From Nomia melanderi (taxonomy: Eukaryota; Arthropoda; Insecta; Hymenoptera; Halictidae), in contig NC_135006.1 in the NCBI RefSeq assembly GCF_051020985.1, positions 16,633,501 to 16,697,500 on the forward strand: 64,000 bases of DNA. Direction: 5' to 3'. The notes under the pieces are model-generated. The model saw only the letters and a list, made by a program, of their open reading frames with translations, was not told where the DNA came from and did no database searches. The position numbers and the translations under genes were made by a program. Shown piece after piece: positions 46,901-60,900 of this stretch (position 1 is the first letter of the stretch; each line of letters opens with the position of its first letter).

Positions 46901-49900
46901 AAACGTTCTTGGCGGCACCCGTCGTTCGACCTTTCGCCTCGCGGTATCTCGATGACGGTTCTAATACGCGACTTTGAGCATCATCGGTGAAACACCCTCG
47001 ATTCCGGCGGGTTTGGCTTATTTCGACGGGCGGATCCGCTAATGGTTTTACAACCTCCTGGATTGTAAACGGTTCGTTAAATCGGCGGTCCCTGTTGTCG
47101 CGGGGAAACAAGCAGACATTCCGCAGATAGGATTCGCACGACTACGGGTCGCCATTGTCGGGCAGGAGGTTTGATCGCGGCGGTGGTGGTAGTGGTGGTC
47201 CATTGATGGCAGATTCAGTCCCCTATCTAGCTCGCCTCAGCTTCGGTATTTGCTTGTTAAGTGACAGTATTGACGCGTGCAACAAGCAAATATCGATATG
47301 TCGTCGGCCGGCGTACGTGTGTACGTCCACTAATCGAGGATCGGTTAATTGCTTTCGTTCGAGCGCGAGCCGAAGTCCGGCCGCCGTGCAGCGCGGCGCA
47401 AAGAGGTCGATCGACCTACGATGCGAATTGCATCGCGAAACTTTTCGTGCTTTGTTAATTAAAACACGATTTAACCGGGTAACAAGTTAATTAACGTCCA
47501 GTTACTTCGCGTAAAGTACTTAACCGCTCTCGACTCCGGCGACAAGATGGATCAGCATTTTTCATTAGAAGTCGTTAATTAACAATGTCACATTATTCCT
47601 CGCCGGAGGAACGAAAGTTTCCGTTCGGCGGGGCTCGTAATTTATGAACGCCGGGACCGCGACGCGCCGACGAGTGCCAGAAACAATTTTTCGTCCCGTT
47701 GATCGCGATAGCTATCGCCGTGCTCGCGACCGTCGACGTCAATGACGGTAGCGTCGTCTGTAGGGCCATAATCGACCGTGAAAACACGGCGTTGTTTCGC
47801 AGGCCGGCTGAAAACTCGATTCACCGCTCGCCGCGAGTTCCGAATCCAGCTTTCTTGCGCGAATTACTTTGGCTGGAGTTTACAAACGTTATTTAAAGTT
47901 TCGCGAAGAACATTCGCCGCCGGTCTATTCGCTGGCTCGCGCGCGTCCCATCCTCGCCGTTCGTCTTCCTCGCGAAATTCTTCCCTGTCTCCGGTTCCTT
48001 TGCTCTTACCCTGCCCGGGTCGCGCCGCGCCGCAGCCTGCCATTTCTTAATTCCGGATTAATTCAATTTCACGCTGTCGGCCGACGTCCACGTTTATTTC
48101 GCCATTGATTCCGCTTGGAACTTGCGCGACCGTCGCAAACAAAATACGAATGCAGCCCGAACTGCTCGGAGAGTTTCGTCCCCTAGAATCGACTTTTTTT
48201 TGTCGTGCGCTTCAACGAGCCAACTCACGGACCCGCCCTCTCCTTCTTCGCCCGCTTCTTCTATTTCTTCTTCCTCTTCCAGTCGATCGTTTCTCTCCGC
48301 CGAGGGAAAGAGTAGAGCCATTCCGATGACAATTCCTCTGTCCGTAGCAATAAGCGAAACGACTATACCGGGAAGAAACGGCTCCTCTTAGGCGTTCGTT
48401 AACGAACAACGATCCAACTTCCGCTGCGCGCGTTGATTAGGCGTGGTTTATACCAGGATCACCCCCTGAAATTCCTATTCAACGATTCGAAAACATTATT
48501 TCTTCGGCGAACTCGAACGATCCCGCCGCGGAGCCGGCGGAAACCAATTTTATTGAAATTGTTTGCGCCATTTGCGAGACCTCGTGGAAACTCGTTGGAA
48601 GACGTCGTTTCGAAAGGTAAAGTTTACCGCCGTCAACGACGAATATCGCTGAAGCGCTCGAATACGGACGGAATTCCCGATCGCGCGGTGCCCGTCGGAG
48701 CTAAGTGCCGTTCCGTCGTCGCCGGTCCGATCGGGTAGCGGTTCGCAGGGCGGAACATTCGGAGACAAACACCGGATAACAACGAATTTCATTAGGCGCG
48801 TAATCCGGCGAGATCGGATCCGTCCTTTAAAGGATCGCGGCTAGCCAGGATAATGCGAGGCCGGCCGTTCGAGAGGGAGCGGCGCTTTGATCCTCGGTCA
48901 AAGGGCAACGTCTCCGAAGGGAGGGCGCCGTTACGTGGGCCTCCCTTGGCCTATTGTGGCTCCCATTGTTGCGCAAACTGCATTACAACCGGAAGTGGTC
49001 GCGACCTCCCTTCCGTGGCTCGTAACTCAGTGTCTCGCGGCCGGGTGCCGGCTTTGCACAATGCAACGGCAAATGCACAGCCTGTAACACCGACGTCGGA
49101 CATCCACGCTGCGGCACAGCGCGGCTCGACGCGAGGCAACGCGTCGCGTCGCCAGACAGGCTGTACGTCCTGGCGACGGAACACCGAGAAACATCTCAAC
49201 CTCTGCTAAGCAGTCTGGCTCCTTGGCCAAGAGACTGTCGCGCGACGCGAACGAGACGATTTATTTTTAAAACGTTCGCCCGATTCTAAGGAGATTAACC
49301 GTGCCGTTCTCGGAACGGCAACCGAAAACGTTAGCTTAATTAACGGAACGGGATATCGGCTACGTAATGGGAGTGAACTGTGCTGCCGAATAAGTCATTC
49401 TAATCTCATTCCACTTCGGTATGAAAGATTAAGCGACAAAAAATTCTGAAACTCCTCGCGGCGTTGGGAGCGGAAAATTAGGAGCGACTTTACGGAAGAA
49501 TTTCCAAGTCGGAGCATTAATCGTCGAAAGCCTTAAATAGGATAATGAATGTGTACCCCCGTTGAACGGTGCAAGCTCCATAATGACGCGTTTTGCACGA
49601 TCTCCCGGCGCGAGCTTCCGCGGTGCACAAACAAGCTAAGAATCCTCGGAAGCAGCGCTCCCGGAATTTGGTTTGGAATTTACCTCTACCTTTATCCTCT
49701 GGCTAAACAATGACTCGATACCAAAACTGGGGACCCGGAGGTACTTGTTTACACCGCGATTACGGAGCTACTCAGACCGGCGTCGGACTTCGTGACATCG
49801 TGAACGGCCGGAGAACCGTGGAAGTGTACGCGTTTGCTTTCGCATCGCGCGGGCAACCCCATTCTGAAATTTCAGGACGTTTAGCACTATCGATCGTCGC

Positions 49901-50275
49901 TCTTCCGTCGCTTCGCCTCTACCCGGCGAATCGAGCTTTGGGAACGGGTACCTGATAATTACATTAAAACCCGCGTTCCCACTTCGCCATTATATCATAA
50001 GTATCGTGCACATCGTTTATACCCAACGAAAAGAAATACACGTATTTATCGGAGCAAATGCGTGCAAGTAGAATAGTTGAATAGACTTCAGCGCGAGATT
50101 CGGTATGCCACTAAAAGCAATTGAAAACACGGACGATTTAAATGAAATTGAGCCATCTCATCCGGAATTACGGTCCTGTCGATTTTCCGTCTGATTTCTT
50201 CGAGGAAGCTTTTCCTTCTGGAACATCGAGCCGTCACAGGATTATTTTGAACGGAAGACGATCATTCCTCGTTCG

Positions 50276-50296
50276 CGAGCGAGCGAGCGAGCGAAC
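50276..50296. repeat. (GCGA)n tetranucleotide repeat
   Basis: Five tandem GCGA units. Confidence 0.85.
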
Positions 50297-52760
50297 GCAC
50301 GCGTGGTCGCGAGTGGCTCGCAGCACCCTCGGCGTTCCCGTGTTTTCACCCTTGGAATCGCACGCCTATCGGCGGTGTTTCGCGCTATCGACGCCGGTAG
50401 TCGTCACCCACTAGACGGTCCCTCGAGGGACTGGTCCTCGGACAACAATAGAGTTCCCGAGGGATAAGGCGCTATTAATAATTTCGAGGCGACGTCGTTA
50501 CGCTTTAAGCGCGGCGCTGGTGCCCGAGGGGGAATCTCGAGAGGAGAGGAAACGGAAGCGGGGTAAGTTGAGCGATTCGTTCCACTCTCCGGAGACCAAG
50601 CTCTCAATTAGCGTGCTTGGCTTGCTTGCCTGCCAGTACGATTACTCCTGCGATTACGTGGCCGGCGAGGAGTTTGCGATCGTTTTGCCGAACGATTTCG
50701 AGGGAGTTCGAACGGCCAACCCCTGCCGAGGAATCAAATGTTTACGATCGTTCGAAAGGTCCCCCGCGAAAAGGGTTCACGTTTCATTGAGCGACACACC
50801 AGGGCACGTACCTATTATTTTTACGGGCGGTACGCGACAGAACTCGCAACTAGCCCGGTTGATCCGACCTCTCGTTCGATTTTACGAGGATCTAGTATCG
50901 ACTCGGGCTCAAAACCTTGACGCTCGTAAACGTTCTAATTAATTTGATGCGGTTCCACCGTGGAAGCCGATTTTATAGGGTGTAGACTATAGCGGATAGT
51001 CTTCGCCGCGCGACATTTCGATCCTGTGACGTTTCTACCCTTGAGCAGCATTGTTCAGCCCCCGAGTATATACGCCTGCTCGGTTTCTAAAGCGTTCACC
51101 GAACGGGAGAGGCTCGCGATTGAAATCTGAAACGAAACGTTAGGACGTTGTACCCGGCGCCCTCGTCGCTTTTAATCGCAATTACGGGGCGCGATCTACA
51201 TAGCGGCGCGCGGGGAGACACCGATGAAATTGAAATTCGCCGAAATCCCGGGAGTCTCTCCTTTTTCCTTCGAGCAGCGCGATGTCCCGGCCCTCCCCTC
51301 GAACGATCCGCTCGAAAAATAAGGGGAACGCGAACGACTCAAGACGAACTGCCGGCAAAGGGGAGGAATCTTTGTCGCGGAAATTCAAAGGCATAAAGTG
51401 TCGACGAAGCGTCCTGGGAACGCCATCGCGCCGACCCTTGTAAAGACGTTGAATTTTATGAAACGTCGAGGGGATTCGGTGAAAATATGTAAATACGCAA
51501 TAAAGCGTAAGCCCTCGGTACTCGGCCGCGTCGCGACGTCTTTCCCGAGCCGCCGCCATCGCTGCTTCTGTAAGTTTCGCGTCGCGGCCCGGAACAACGC
51601 GACATTTTCCGCGCGGACCGCTGCCTGTTCCCGAGCCGATTTCATTGGATCTCCGCGAAATCGACGACGTCGGGTCGTTTCGCCGCGCAACTCGTGAACG
51701 CGCCTTGCTCTGTCCCCGCCTCTATACGTGAATACGCTTACAGTCGAGCCGCGAGACAGGCAAAAAGATCTGCATCGATCGTGACGACGATAAAATATTC
51801 TTCTCCGGCAGGTTCGTAACGAAGCTCCGGTGGTCGTGTGTTTCCATAATTGACGGAAACTTGAGAGTACGTTTCATTGTTCGCATCGTCGATCAATTGA
51901 TAAACGTACGGCCGCGCGTCGCTCCGACGTATCTTTAAATCTTCAGTCTCCGAAGAATGAAAGATCGAATCGCGCGCGGGTGTCGCAGGTTCCTCGCGTA
52001 CTTGGCGAGACACTCGAATCCGTTTGTAGTTGACGGGCGTCTCGGCACGGCGGCAAGGCGTCGCGGGAAGACGCGCGCAAGAAACTGGAGAACCGATTAA
52101 CGCGACTTCTAATTTGCTGCGTCCGCTGGCGATGCCCCTCGAGTTAACGCTACGCCGAGTAGGCGACGAGAAAGGGACGGAGGGCGACAATGAGCATAGA
52201 CAATGGCGCTGCTGATACGCTGCTTAGCACGAGGTAAACGGGAACGGGCGAGGGCGAGAGCGAGATCGCGAGGGAGGCTAACTTGGAGAGAGCCAACCCT
52301 GGAAACTTAGCAGAACGGCGGAGGGGCACTGAGCACACTTAACTCTCCGTAAATAACGGATTCACCGTTCTCCGCTATCTTATCCGCGCCCCTTTTCAGG
52401 CCCTCTCACTTCGCACATTCTGTCGCAAATCCATCCGAGCTCGCGAATTGCCGCCATAATGTCTGACTAACAACCGATCTTCCTGCTCGAGTTAGTTTGC
52501 CGGCAATCCAGCTCGTCGGGCTTTGACGATCGCGACGTTTGCTTTGTTACAATGAACCCCATTATCCCCTCGGTGTCGCGACGCCCACTGCTCTCTCGCT
52601 CCTCTTGTCTCGTCGACTCGCCCTCTGAAAACATCGGACGATGAATGGTCCTCGGGTGAGCGTGGGTCGCGCTGAAAGCATCGATCTTACGCGGGACGAT
52701 GCATCCTTCCGTTAATGCGACCGACGAATGCTTCTTGCGAACTTTCCTTCGTCTTCTTCG

Positions 52761-52772
52761 CCCCCCCCCCCC
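52761..52772. repeat. Poly-C run
   Basis: Twelve consecutive C residues; the exact length may be affected by sequencing or assembly. Confidence 0.8.
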
Positions 52773-52918
52773 GCGTTACATACGGAACCGTTCGCTAACG
52801 GCTCGTCGACTATGCGCAAAAAACTATGTGCGTCGGCAGCGCACACTTTTCTTGATTAAAACGAAACGCATCGATGTTTCCGCGGGTCGCGGAGCATTCG
52901 ATGCGAACCGACAGCTTC

Positions 52919-52943
52919 CTCTCTCTCTCTCTCTCTCTCTCTC
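52919..52943. repeat. (CT)n microsatellite
   Basis: About twelve CT units. Confidence 0.9.
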
Positions 52944-55900
52944 CGACACGGTTATGATCGTTGGCAACGATAGCTATCGTTGAGCCAGACGGTACCAATC
53001 GAGCATGAAAATATCATAAAGACGGATCCGGCGTGCGGCTCGCGCGCGAAGTCGTCGTTACGCCGCCGATTCGACGCTATAAAAGTCAGGCGAGGCCGTT
53101 TGCGCCCGTTCAACCGCGATCCCTTGCTCGGAATGGTATTCCCGGCGATATCGTCGAGTTCGAATTCGAATTCCGATTCATAGGGATTCATCCGCGCCGG
53201 TTGACCGTTCGTTCGCGGACGATTAAAACGCGATAGACGCGTGTCGTTCGCCGAAGATTTATGAAAATACTTGGTCAGGCTGTCGTGTCGCGGTGATCAA
53301 CGACACGACACAGAGCTGGAACTTTCGGATGAGTTCGGACTGAAAGTTCGACGGGAAACTTGTCGCGGTGCGACGTCCGTCGCGGAGCTCTCCCTTTTTT
53401 TCTCGGTGACTTCGGTAACTTCTGTTCAATCTTCCTCGTAGCACGTGTGTCGGCCGACTCTAATGGAAAAGAAGACCCTGCAGGTCCCGCGTCTTCCACG
53501 CACTCCGCTCGCCCGATCCCGCCGCGTCCCTACGGAGAGGAACAACGACGACGGGGGCAGAATTTATTCGCCGTCGGCGGAACTTCGCCGCTCGTTTTAA
53601 GAAGCAACGAAGTTTACGCCGTTTAATTAAGCCGTTTAGCGGGGACGAAGCGAGCGGCACGCGAGCATTCCCCGTTGATTTTCGAGGTCTCGCCGTGCGT
53701 TGCATAACCGGTCCCTGTTTGGCTTGATTTAGTAAAGATGAGGATTCCGACGGAACAACTTGCCCTGTAATCTCATCGTAACTTAGCTAGTGGCAACGCT
53801 GACTTTGGTCATTTCAATCTTGTCTACTGAATCATTCAGCGGCTTTATTTGAGTTTCGAACTACGATCGCTGTTCTCCGTTCGTTAATATCCCTTCTCGA
53901 TGGCTAACGTTAATACTTGGAACAATTCATTCGAACAAATATTTCTAACTTTGCACACGACTTTCAGGGCAATCAGCGAAACAGGAGACGACGGGGCATA
54001 GCTTAATGCAAACTCTCTAAACTTCTATCCTACTTCTACCGTTCAATGTCTTCATCGTGAATTTCCGTTTACGGCTTCCGAGGAAATAGGCCACGGCTTC
54101 ACGTAAAGTCCTTAAACGCGTGCCGAGATTTTTTTGAACGAAGCGATTCGATAATTCGCCTATAATAATCGAGCAGTCCACACCGTAGCGTCTAACATTC
54201 AATAACATAGTTTGCAACGTATTATTCAACTACTCCAATATCGTAGTTTAAGTCAATTGTACAGTCCGCTAAAGACCGTTATATCATTGAAACATCCTTA
54301 ACACCTTGGCCGGTAATAAGGAACGTTTGCGCACCGAACAGCTAATTCTCCAACTACGCCTCGGGTTCGTGTATAACCGTTTCATAAAATATTATAGAAC
54401 GTTCCCTCAAGACGGTATTTATTCGAGCATCCAGCTAACTCAATGTTTGCACAGCAACGAATCGTCTTGGTCGTAGCAGCGAGGAGCAATCGTCGATTCC
54501 GGTCGATAACGAATACATTAAATGAGTTTCAAATGCGACACGAGCCACGGTTCGCCATTAGCACGCGGCTGGACGCTTCGACCGGCACCTCGGCTCTTTG
54601 AGGGTTAATTGCGGACGTGTTGCGGAATTCCATTAATCGAAACGGCTTTCGGGGCTCCTCTGGTATTTAAACGACACGCGGACACGCGCGCCTTATTCGC
54701 CGCTGATCGATGCTCGCTAACCGGTCGCGTTCGTGTCCGGTGGCGCGGAAGCGTCGCCTAAATAAGTTATCGAATCGAATAGTCGAATCAAACGCCCATT
54801 CTCCTCGAGCCGGGACGCGGGGGCGCGTCGCTCCGGCCGGTGCATAGTTAACGCGATCCGAATTGTCCGACCGCGGGGAGATCTTAACGTGACGGGGGTG
54901 CCGCCGTTAATTTAGCGGTCGTTTGGCTAAACCGAGCTGTTTTCTAGTTAATTCCGAGGAAACGGAAGCGGTCGCGGCGGCGACGACGCAACGGCTCGCC
55001 GGTAGCGGCACAGGGCTAATCTGATTACCCGGGTTCCGAGAGGAGAAGCGAGCCGCGGCCGGCTCGCGCCGCGGCGGGTTATGAAAAATGCCAGGCGCGA
55101 CGGCAAAAAGTAAAGCATTAAATCGCTGGCGGAACCCACAAAATACCGGCATGAAATTATAACGAATCTAGGAAAGACCTAGCCGCGGGAGTGGTTCTTG
55201 TTGCTCCGCGGGCGGAAAGTAAGAACCGTTGCTGTTACAAGCTTCCAACAGCGGTGGCATCAGCCCAAGGAGGAAGTAGCTGCTTGTTGCGCGTCGCTCG
55301 AGCCCGTTACGACACGGAAAAACCAGCAATTCAAATGAGCGCGCCGTTAGCGCGCCGCGTTTATATGATAAAGAGGACGCCTTAAACGATATTTACGGCC
55401 GGCGCGGTCGGTTCAGCCGCGAAAATAAATACGGAGCGTATGCTAATCCTTCCGCTTGTCTTTTCCTCGTCGCTCGACGATAGCGAGGCGACCGGGTTTC
55501 CCGATGGTCGCAGCGAATCTCGGCGTCGCTCGACGTTTTCGTGGTCCGTGAAAGAACATTTTCCGCGTTCCTCGCGCGCTTGCCACGCTCGATAAACAAC
55601 CAGGGGGGGTCGCGGGCGAACGCCGGCGAGAGACCGAGAGGGAAAATTATACGGCCACGACAAATCAGATTCGACGGTCCGGGACCCGGGAGCCTTGTTT
55701 CCTTCGGTCCGGATAGGACGTCGACGAAAAAGTCTAGTCGGGGCGAGGCTGGACGAGGCTCTCGAGGCGGACGACGGCGCGTCGCTCTTGCTACTCGCAG
55801 CTACGATTCCTGTTTCGGTCGTCCACCGTGGAGGAAACGAAACCGGCGGACCGAATCGAATGGAAACTCGTTTCTCCGAAATAGCCTACCGGAAATTCTC

Positions 55901-56436
55901 AAAGGAATTGCCCTTTCCGTGCGATATCAAACCCTCGAGCTTTCCACTTACCCGCTCGGGGATCGTCTTCCGCGAGCACGATGCTGCGGCCGGTTTACGG
56001 CAGCCCTCAGGAACCGAATTTCATAAGCGGATCTCTTAATCCCGAGCCGAGTGCGCTTTACATATCGCTACGCGGAATCATTCCAGTTCGATTGTGTCCG
56101 CATCGGAATATTTGGATTTCCGGCATCGGAGAACTCGCCAACCCCGTGCATACGCGTACCCGCCTGGAACGTTACGTATTTCGGACGTACTCGCCGCCTG
56201 CTCTCCGTATACCCACCGAGAGAAATATTGTTCCGGGTTCGTCGGCGAACGATTCGTTTAACCCTTCGCGAGGATTTTGAAGATCGAAAACCTTTGCCCG
56301 AGAAAATTTAAGGAGCCGAGTATTAATCTTCGGTCGTTCGAATAATCGACTCGATCGCTTCCGAGTTTGTATTTTAGTTACAGACACGCGATCATCCCGA
56401 CAAGATTTTCCTGTAACAATGATCGTTTGCTTGCAG

Positions 56437-56566
56437 TTCCACTGGTGAATGTCAGCGTCGTAGAAGGAAAGCCCGCGGAACTGCCATGCGACATCACTCC
56501 ACCCGGAGAGGACACCCTGCATATGGTTTTCTGGTTCAAGGACGAGGCTGGAGTACCCCTGTACAC
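56437..56566 (+). CDS. Internal exon of an immunoglobulin-domain protein, probably Sidestep family (partial gene)
   Basis: An exon of 130 nt is bounded by TTGCTTGCAG and AC|GTGAGT. It contributes two bases to a split first codon, 42 whole codons and two bases of a last codon. The encoded start of an Ig V-type domain has NVSVVEGKPAELPCDI with the first Ig cysteine, then HMVFWFKDEAGVPLY with the core tryptophan. The VFWFKD-GVPLY arrangement is typical of insect Sidestep-family receptors, transmembrane partners of Beaten-path proteins in axon guidance. The second Ig cysteine (usually in a YRCRVDF-like motif) must lie in a later exon, which I do not find before 64,000. Another Ig cell-surface family is possible. 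Confidence 0.82.
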
Positions 56567-57860
56567 GTGAGTAATCCGAGTGTCTCTCTTTTGGTCGCGA
56601 GACCTTCCCCGACTCGACGATCCGGGCAGCGGAATTCTCGCCAGGAGCGGCTAATTAATTCATTAATGCGAGAAGAACGGGTTTCGAGGTATTCGCTGGA
56701 ACCGTCAAGGATCGCGACACAGGAATCCGTTGGTTGTTGTCCGCGTCTTGCCGAACCTGGGCGTGTTCGATAGGAAGTGTGCAGGGTTCGGCGAAAAAAT
56801 TCGTGGCTTGCCTGGAATCCGTATCTCTGTCGGCTAATATGCAGTAAACCGCGATGCGGCGCGGAGAATCGCGCGCTCTTTCCAGTTACATCTCTGGCGC
56901 AACACGACTCCGGATACAGCGTCCGTTCCGCGATATTAAACGTACGTCACTGCTCGTTGCTAGGTTGCCCCTTGCCACTCGAACTCGAAATTCCTTTCTG
57001 CATTCCGTTTCGCAGACGCGGTTCGCGATGTTCACCTGTTTCCGAGTTGGCCGCAATAACAGCCGCGCGCGGCCGGCCCTCATAAAGGGATTCTCCCGGC
57101 CGGAGATCCGTTCTTTTCACCCTTCCGCGAACAGAATTTCCCGGGCAGGTTTCCGCCGGCGAATCACCGGCGTGCGCTGCGCCCGATGCCTCTCGACCCT
57201 CGGCTCTCGCCCGATCGGAGCGCTTATTAATCGAGCCCGTTTCCCGCGAGGAAGCTCCTCTCAGACGCGCGGCGAACTTTTAATTGATAATTATTTCGCC
57301 CCATCGCGTCCCTATAATTCCCTTTAACGAACCTGAAAATCAGCCGTCTCGATTTAAACGGCGCGGCGCGCGGTTCCGTGGGATTTTTCGATCGATCGGC
57401 GAAAGAAACAACGACCGTCGGACGGTAACAATAGGACAGAGCGAAGGCTGAAAAGTTTCTCTTTCGAAATACAATCGAACGCGGCGGAGCAGGAGTCCCC
57501 TTAATTGACAATTATCTCGGCCGATTACTCGTTATGATTTTCCCCCGGAGTACACGTCGGCCGGAGGTCGCCGAGGATTCGATTTAAATTGGACTCGGTG
57601 GCTTTCGCGCGATAATTTCTCTCGCGCCGTTGCAATTAAAACCGGCTGTCTTTCTACCGGCGGTGGAACGGCGGGAGAGCGCGGGCAAGATAGTCGGATG
57701 GGCGCGGCGAGAGGCTGCGGGTGAACACCGAGCCCCTCGAGCCTCGAAGCACCGCAAATTCCAGATGGGGCTTTTCGAACAAATAAAAACTCGCGGGTCG
57801 GAGAGCGGCGTCGCGTGACTTTTCCGCCGGTCCGTCCGATAAAATAAAACGCGAACGAGC

Positions 57861-57906
57861 GGCCGGTCGGTCGGCTCGGTCGGTCGGGTCGGGTCGGCTC
57901 GGTCGC
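57861..57906. repeat. (GGTC)n / (GGTCG)n repeat
   Basis: Mixed GGTCGG, GGCTC and GGGTC units, apparently a degenerate tetra/pentanucleotide array. Confidence 0.75.
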
Positions 57907-60900
57907 GGCGCGTGGCATCGCGAGAACGTTTCCCATTTCCATTCCCGTCACGGACGACGTATCGGTAAATAAGCCTGCCACGTAACCAACGATTAATCCG
58001 TATTTCGAATCCCTTCGATATACGAATCCTTTCCAACGAGATCGGCGCACCCGCACGCGCAGGACAAACAGCGGCGTTCCCGCGACGAAGCGCAAATAAA
58101 AGTTGGAAAACGCTTATCCCCGCTCGTACGATCCCGAGCACCGCCGCTGAATCGTACGCGTCCGGTCGGAACGATCTCGCGCTACCTTTTCCCGTGCGCG
58201 TTCTACCTCGGCCAACGAACGGCGGGATCGCGGATAAAAATAGGACAGCCTCGGCCAGGACGGGTTCAACTGCGATATTACCGCTCGGTTTTTTTCGTTA
58301 TTTTCCGTAATGCGTGATAGTTGGACGAAGTTTCGCAATTAAACTCGCACGGCTTGGCCGTTCCTTTCTTTGCCCGTGTAGCCGGCGCAGTCGGTCGCCG
58401 GTCCCGCTGCCAACCCCGGCGTCGAATCATTCTTCAACCGGCGGTTTTCTTATCCTCCGCTGTCCCCGGCTTTATCGTCCCCGCGATTTTTCACGTTGCG
58501 GTCGAGTTTCCAGGAACGGAACGCCATTAACACGCGAGAAGAAGTCGGTAAATTTGCAATCGATCTCGCTTCGGCTGTAGCCTCGACGACTCTACCTGGT
58601 TCCGGAGTTTTTGCGGGGCATCGATGCGAGGAACGGATGGCCGATTCTACCCGTCTTGCCTTCGAAATAATAGCATTGTCGGACGCTCGCGTTGTTCTAT
58701 GGAAATCGGTGAATAGGTCTGTTCGCGGCTTTCCGTTTCTACTTCTTCCAAACGTGTTTGCGGTTGTACCGTGAACGAGGTATTCTCGCGAGGAAATTGT
58801 ATCGCGCGTTTTTAACTGATTTTCACGAGTGCGCTCGCAAATACATTTACCCGACTGTACTACGATCCGGAGACATATAGTTCGATGGGAACTAGGCGAT
58901 CGTTGCCAAGCCAAAGTCAAAGAGACGATTCGATCGCGCCGCGTCCGTCACGCTATCGGATAAAGCGGTTCGACGTGTTACACCTAACGAGGATCGCAGC
59001 GACGCATAATCGAGTTCGTGGCACGTAATTATAGCGTGTCAATAAATTTCAATTGGCGGTTGTAGGGATCCGGTGATGAGCGGGAGGGCCGGGCGCGACT
59101 CCTCGCCAGCTTCCGAGACTCTGAATGGCAGCTTTATCGGCAAATAATTGATAACCACCGCCACCCGTACTCCGTTCTCCAGGCATCGACGTATCGCTGT
59201 AACGCTGGATGGATCCGATCGCGCTTCTGGCCCGTGATTAATTTATACTTCGTCGACTCCTCTCCGATTAGCTCGGAAAAACGGACGAGTCATCGATTTG
59301 TCGTTGATCCGTTTAATAAATCATAATCGAAAGATCTCGCGGCCCCCGCCTCCTCTCGTAAAAGATGCAACGTTGGCACGGCATAAAGACGTCGACGTAA
59401 GCACGGAGGATACGCAGCGGGGGGTGTTTCCCCGGGTTACCGGTTCGCAGACTATCGAAAGTAACGATTATCGCCCGAAGAAGCGGCAATCTTCGCCGAG
59501 CAAAAGGTCCGGGAAACGCTCTAATCCACTCTTTATCCGTCCCTCGACGTGTTCCACGAGATTATCATTGTTCGCACCTTTGTTGCATCGCGTATCGCGA
59601 CAACGCCCGCTCGTGGGCCGTCAACAACAACGACCCGTCCGCTGAAAAACGAGAGCAAAACGGTGTCGACGCCGCGCTAAAGCGGAAGCGTCAGGGGGAG
59701 AGAGACTGCGACTAAACGCTGCGGGAAGTAGAGTGCTGCACAGATCGGTTATTTCGTACTGAACGCTTTGGCTGTCGCGGTGGTCACCGACTATCAGAGC
59801 TTTCGAATTGCTTGATAAAGTAAGAAACGTGATAGCGTATCCGTTAATTATTAATCCTATCACCAGTTCCGTTTGTCACGGAAGAATACCCAGTTGAATT
59901 GTACGAAACGCTAAAAATTCTTCTGACTCGAATGCAGAATAGGAAAGATCTACAGTTGCGGGCTTATCGCGGTCGCATCTTCGCGATAATTGGCTATTTA
60001 TGAAAATTTCGAGGTTCCCGCAATAATCGGATCTCGAAACGCAGATTGCGTCAGCGCGCAGTGCCCTTCGCGACGTGACCGGGACATCAAAGAGCCAGTT
60101 CGATCGGTCGAGAAGTGGCTGGTCAAGCAATTTCCCGGCGAATATTAACCGGCCCGTTGGAAGCGGAACAATCTCCCGAACGCGGAGGCCGGGTTTCGGT
60201 TTCTCGGTGTCGTCGATTCGATCGAGGTTCGAGGCAGCGGCGGCTGGTCGTTCGGTCGCGGTGGTTCCCGATGAAATGTTAACGAGGGTAGTCGAGCTCG
60301 GCGCCGTGTCGAACACAGGCCGCGAACCCTAGAGACTCGAAAAAGACGGGGCTGCGGTCAGATTGAAGGAGCACGCGAACACTTGAACCGTTGTTTGCGA
60401 AGCCATCTCATTAGGGAAGTATTCGGAAGCCCGTGGACATATCAATGTTGCGTGCTCTCGCTGCGAGCACTAATTATAACATACCGTGCGAGGAAGGGTT
60501 GGTATGCGAACTATGCGCGCCGCTAAACATACACTGGCTCGCGCCCGCGCGCGCACGCACGGGAACACAGGGACACACCACGCCCACTCGTAGAGCCAGC
60601 GAACGACACACGCACCGTCCCGATGGCAGCGGCGCCGCTTTCCATCGCGTCCTGTTGCCAAACATTTAGGCGTACCCTCTTAGCCAACGGCGCGGAACCT
60701 TTGTCCGAATAAATGTAACAGGGCGTCCTCGAAATAGTTCAGCGATTGCCGGCCACTTTAGAACTCGGTTTACGTGCCGGAACCCCGTGCGCCGGCTGCG
60801 ATAAACCGCTGACGCTGAATGCGACGTCAACGAAAACGTCGACGCTACCGTATAACCGGTCGCGGATATTCCCATAAACCATTCAGCCGGCCCTTCGTCT

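Larger units (their letters stand above)
26726..56436. other. Roughly 30 kb without a recognisable coding exon
   Basis: Between the start of GMC B and the Ig exon I find no exon with family motifs and coherent splice sites. The DNA is GC- and CpG-rich with microsatellites, TAATTA clusters near 27.6 and 47.5 kb, and a lower-GC patch near 53.7-54.5 kb. Part of it may be intron or 5' regulatory DNA of the plus-strand Ig gene, whose signal-peptide exon was not identified. Long open frames, for example at 38,202-38,798 (minus) and 45,325-45,906 (plus), look like chance. Confidence 0.55.
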
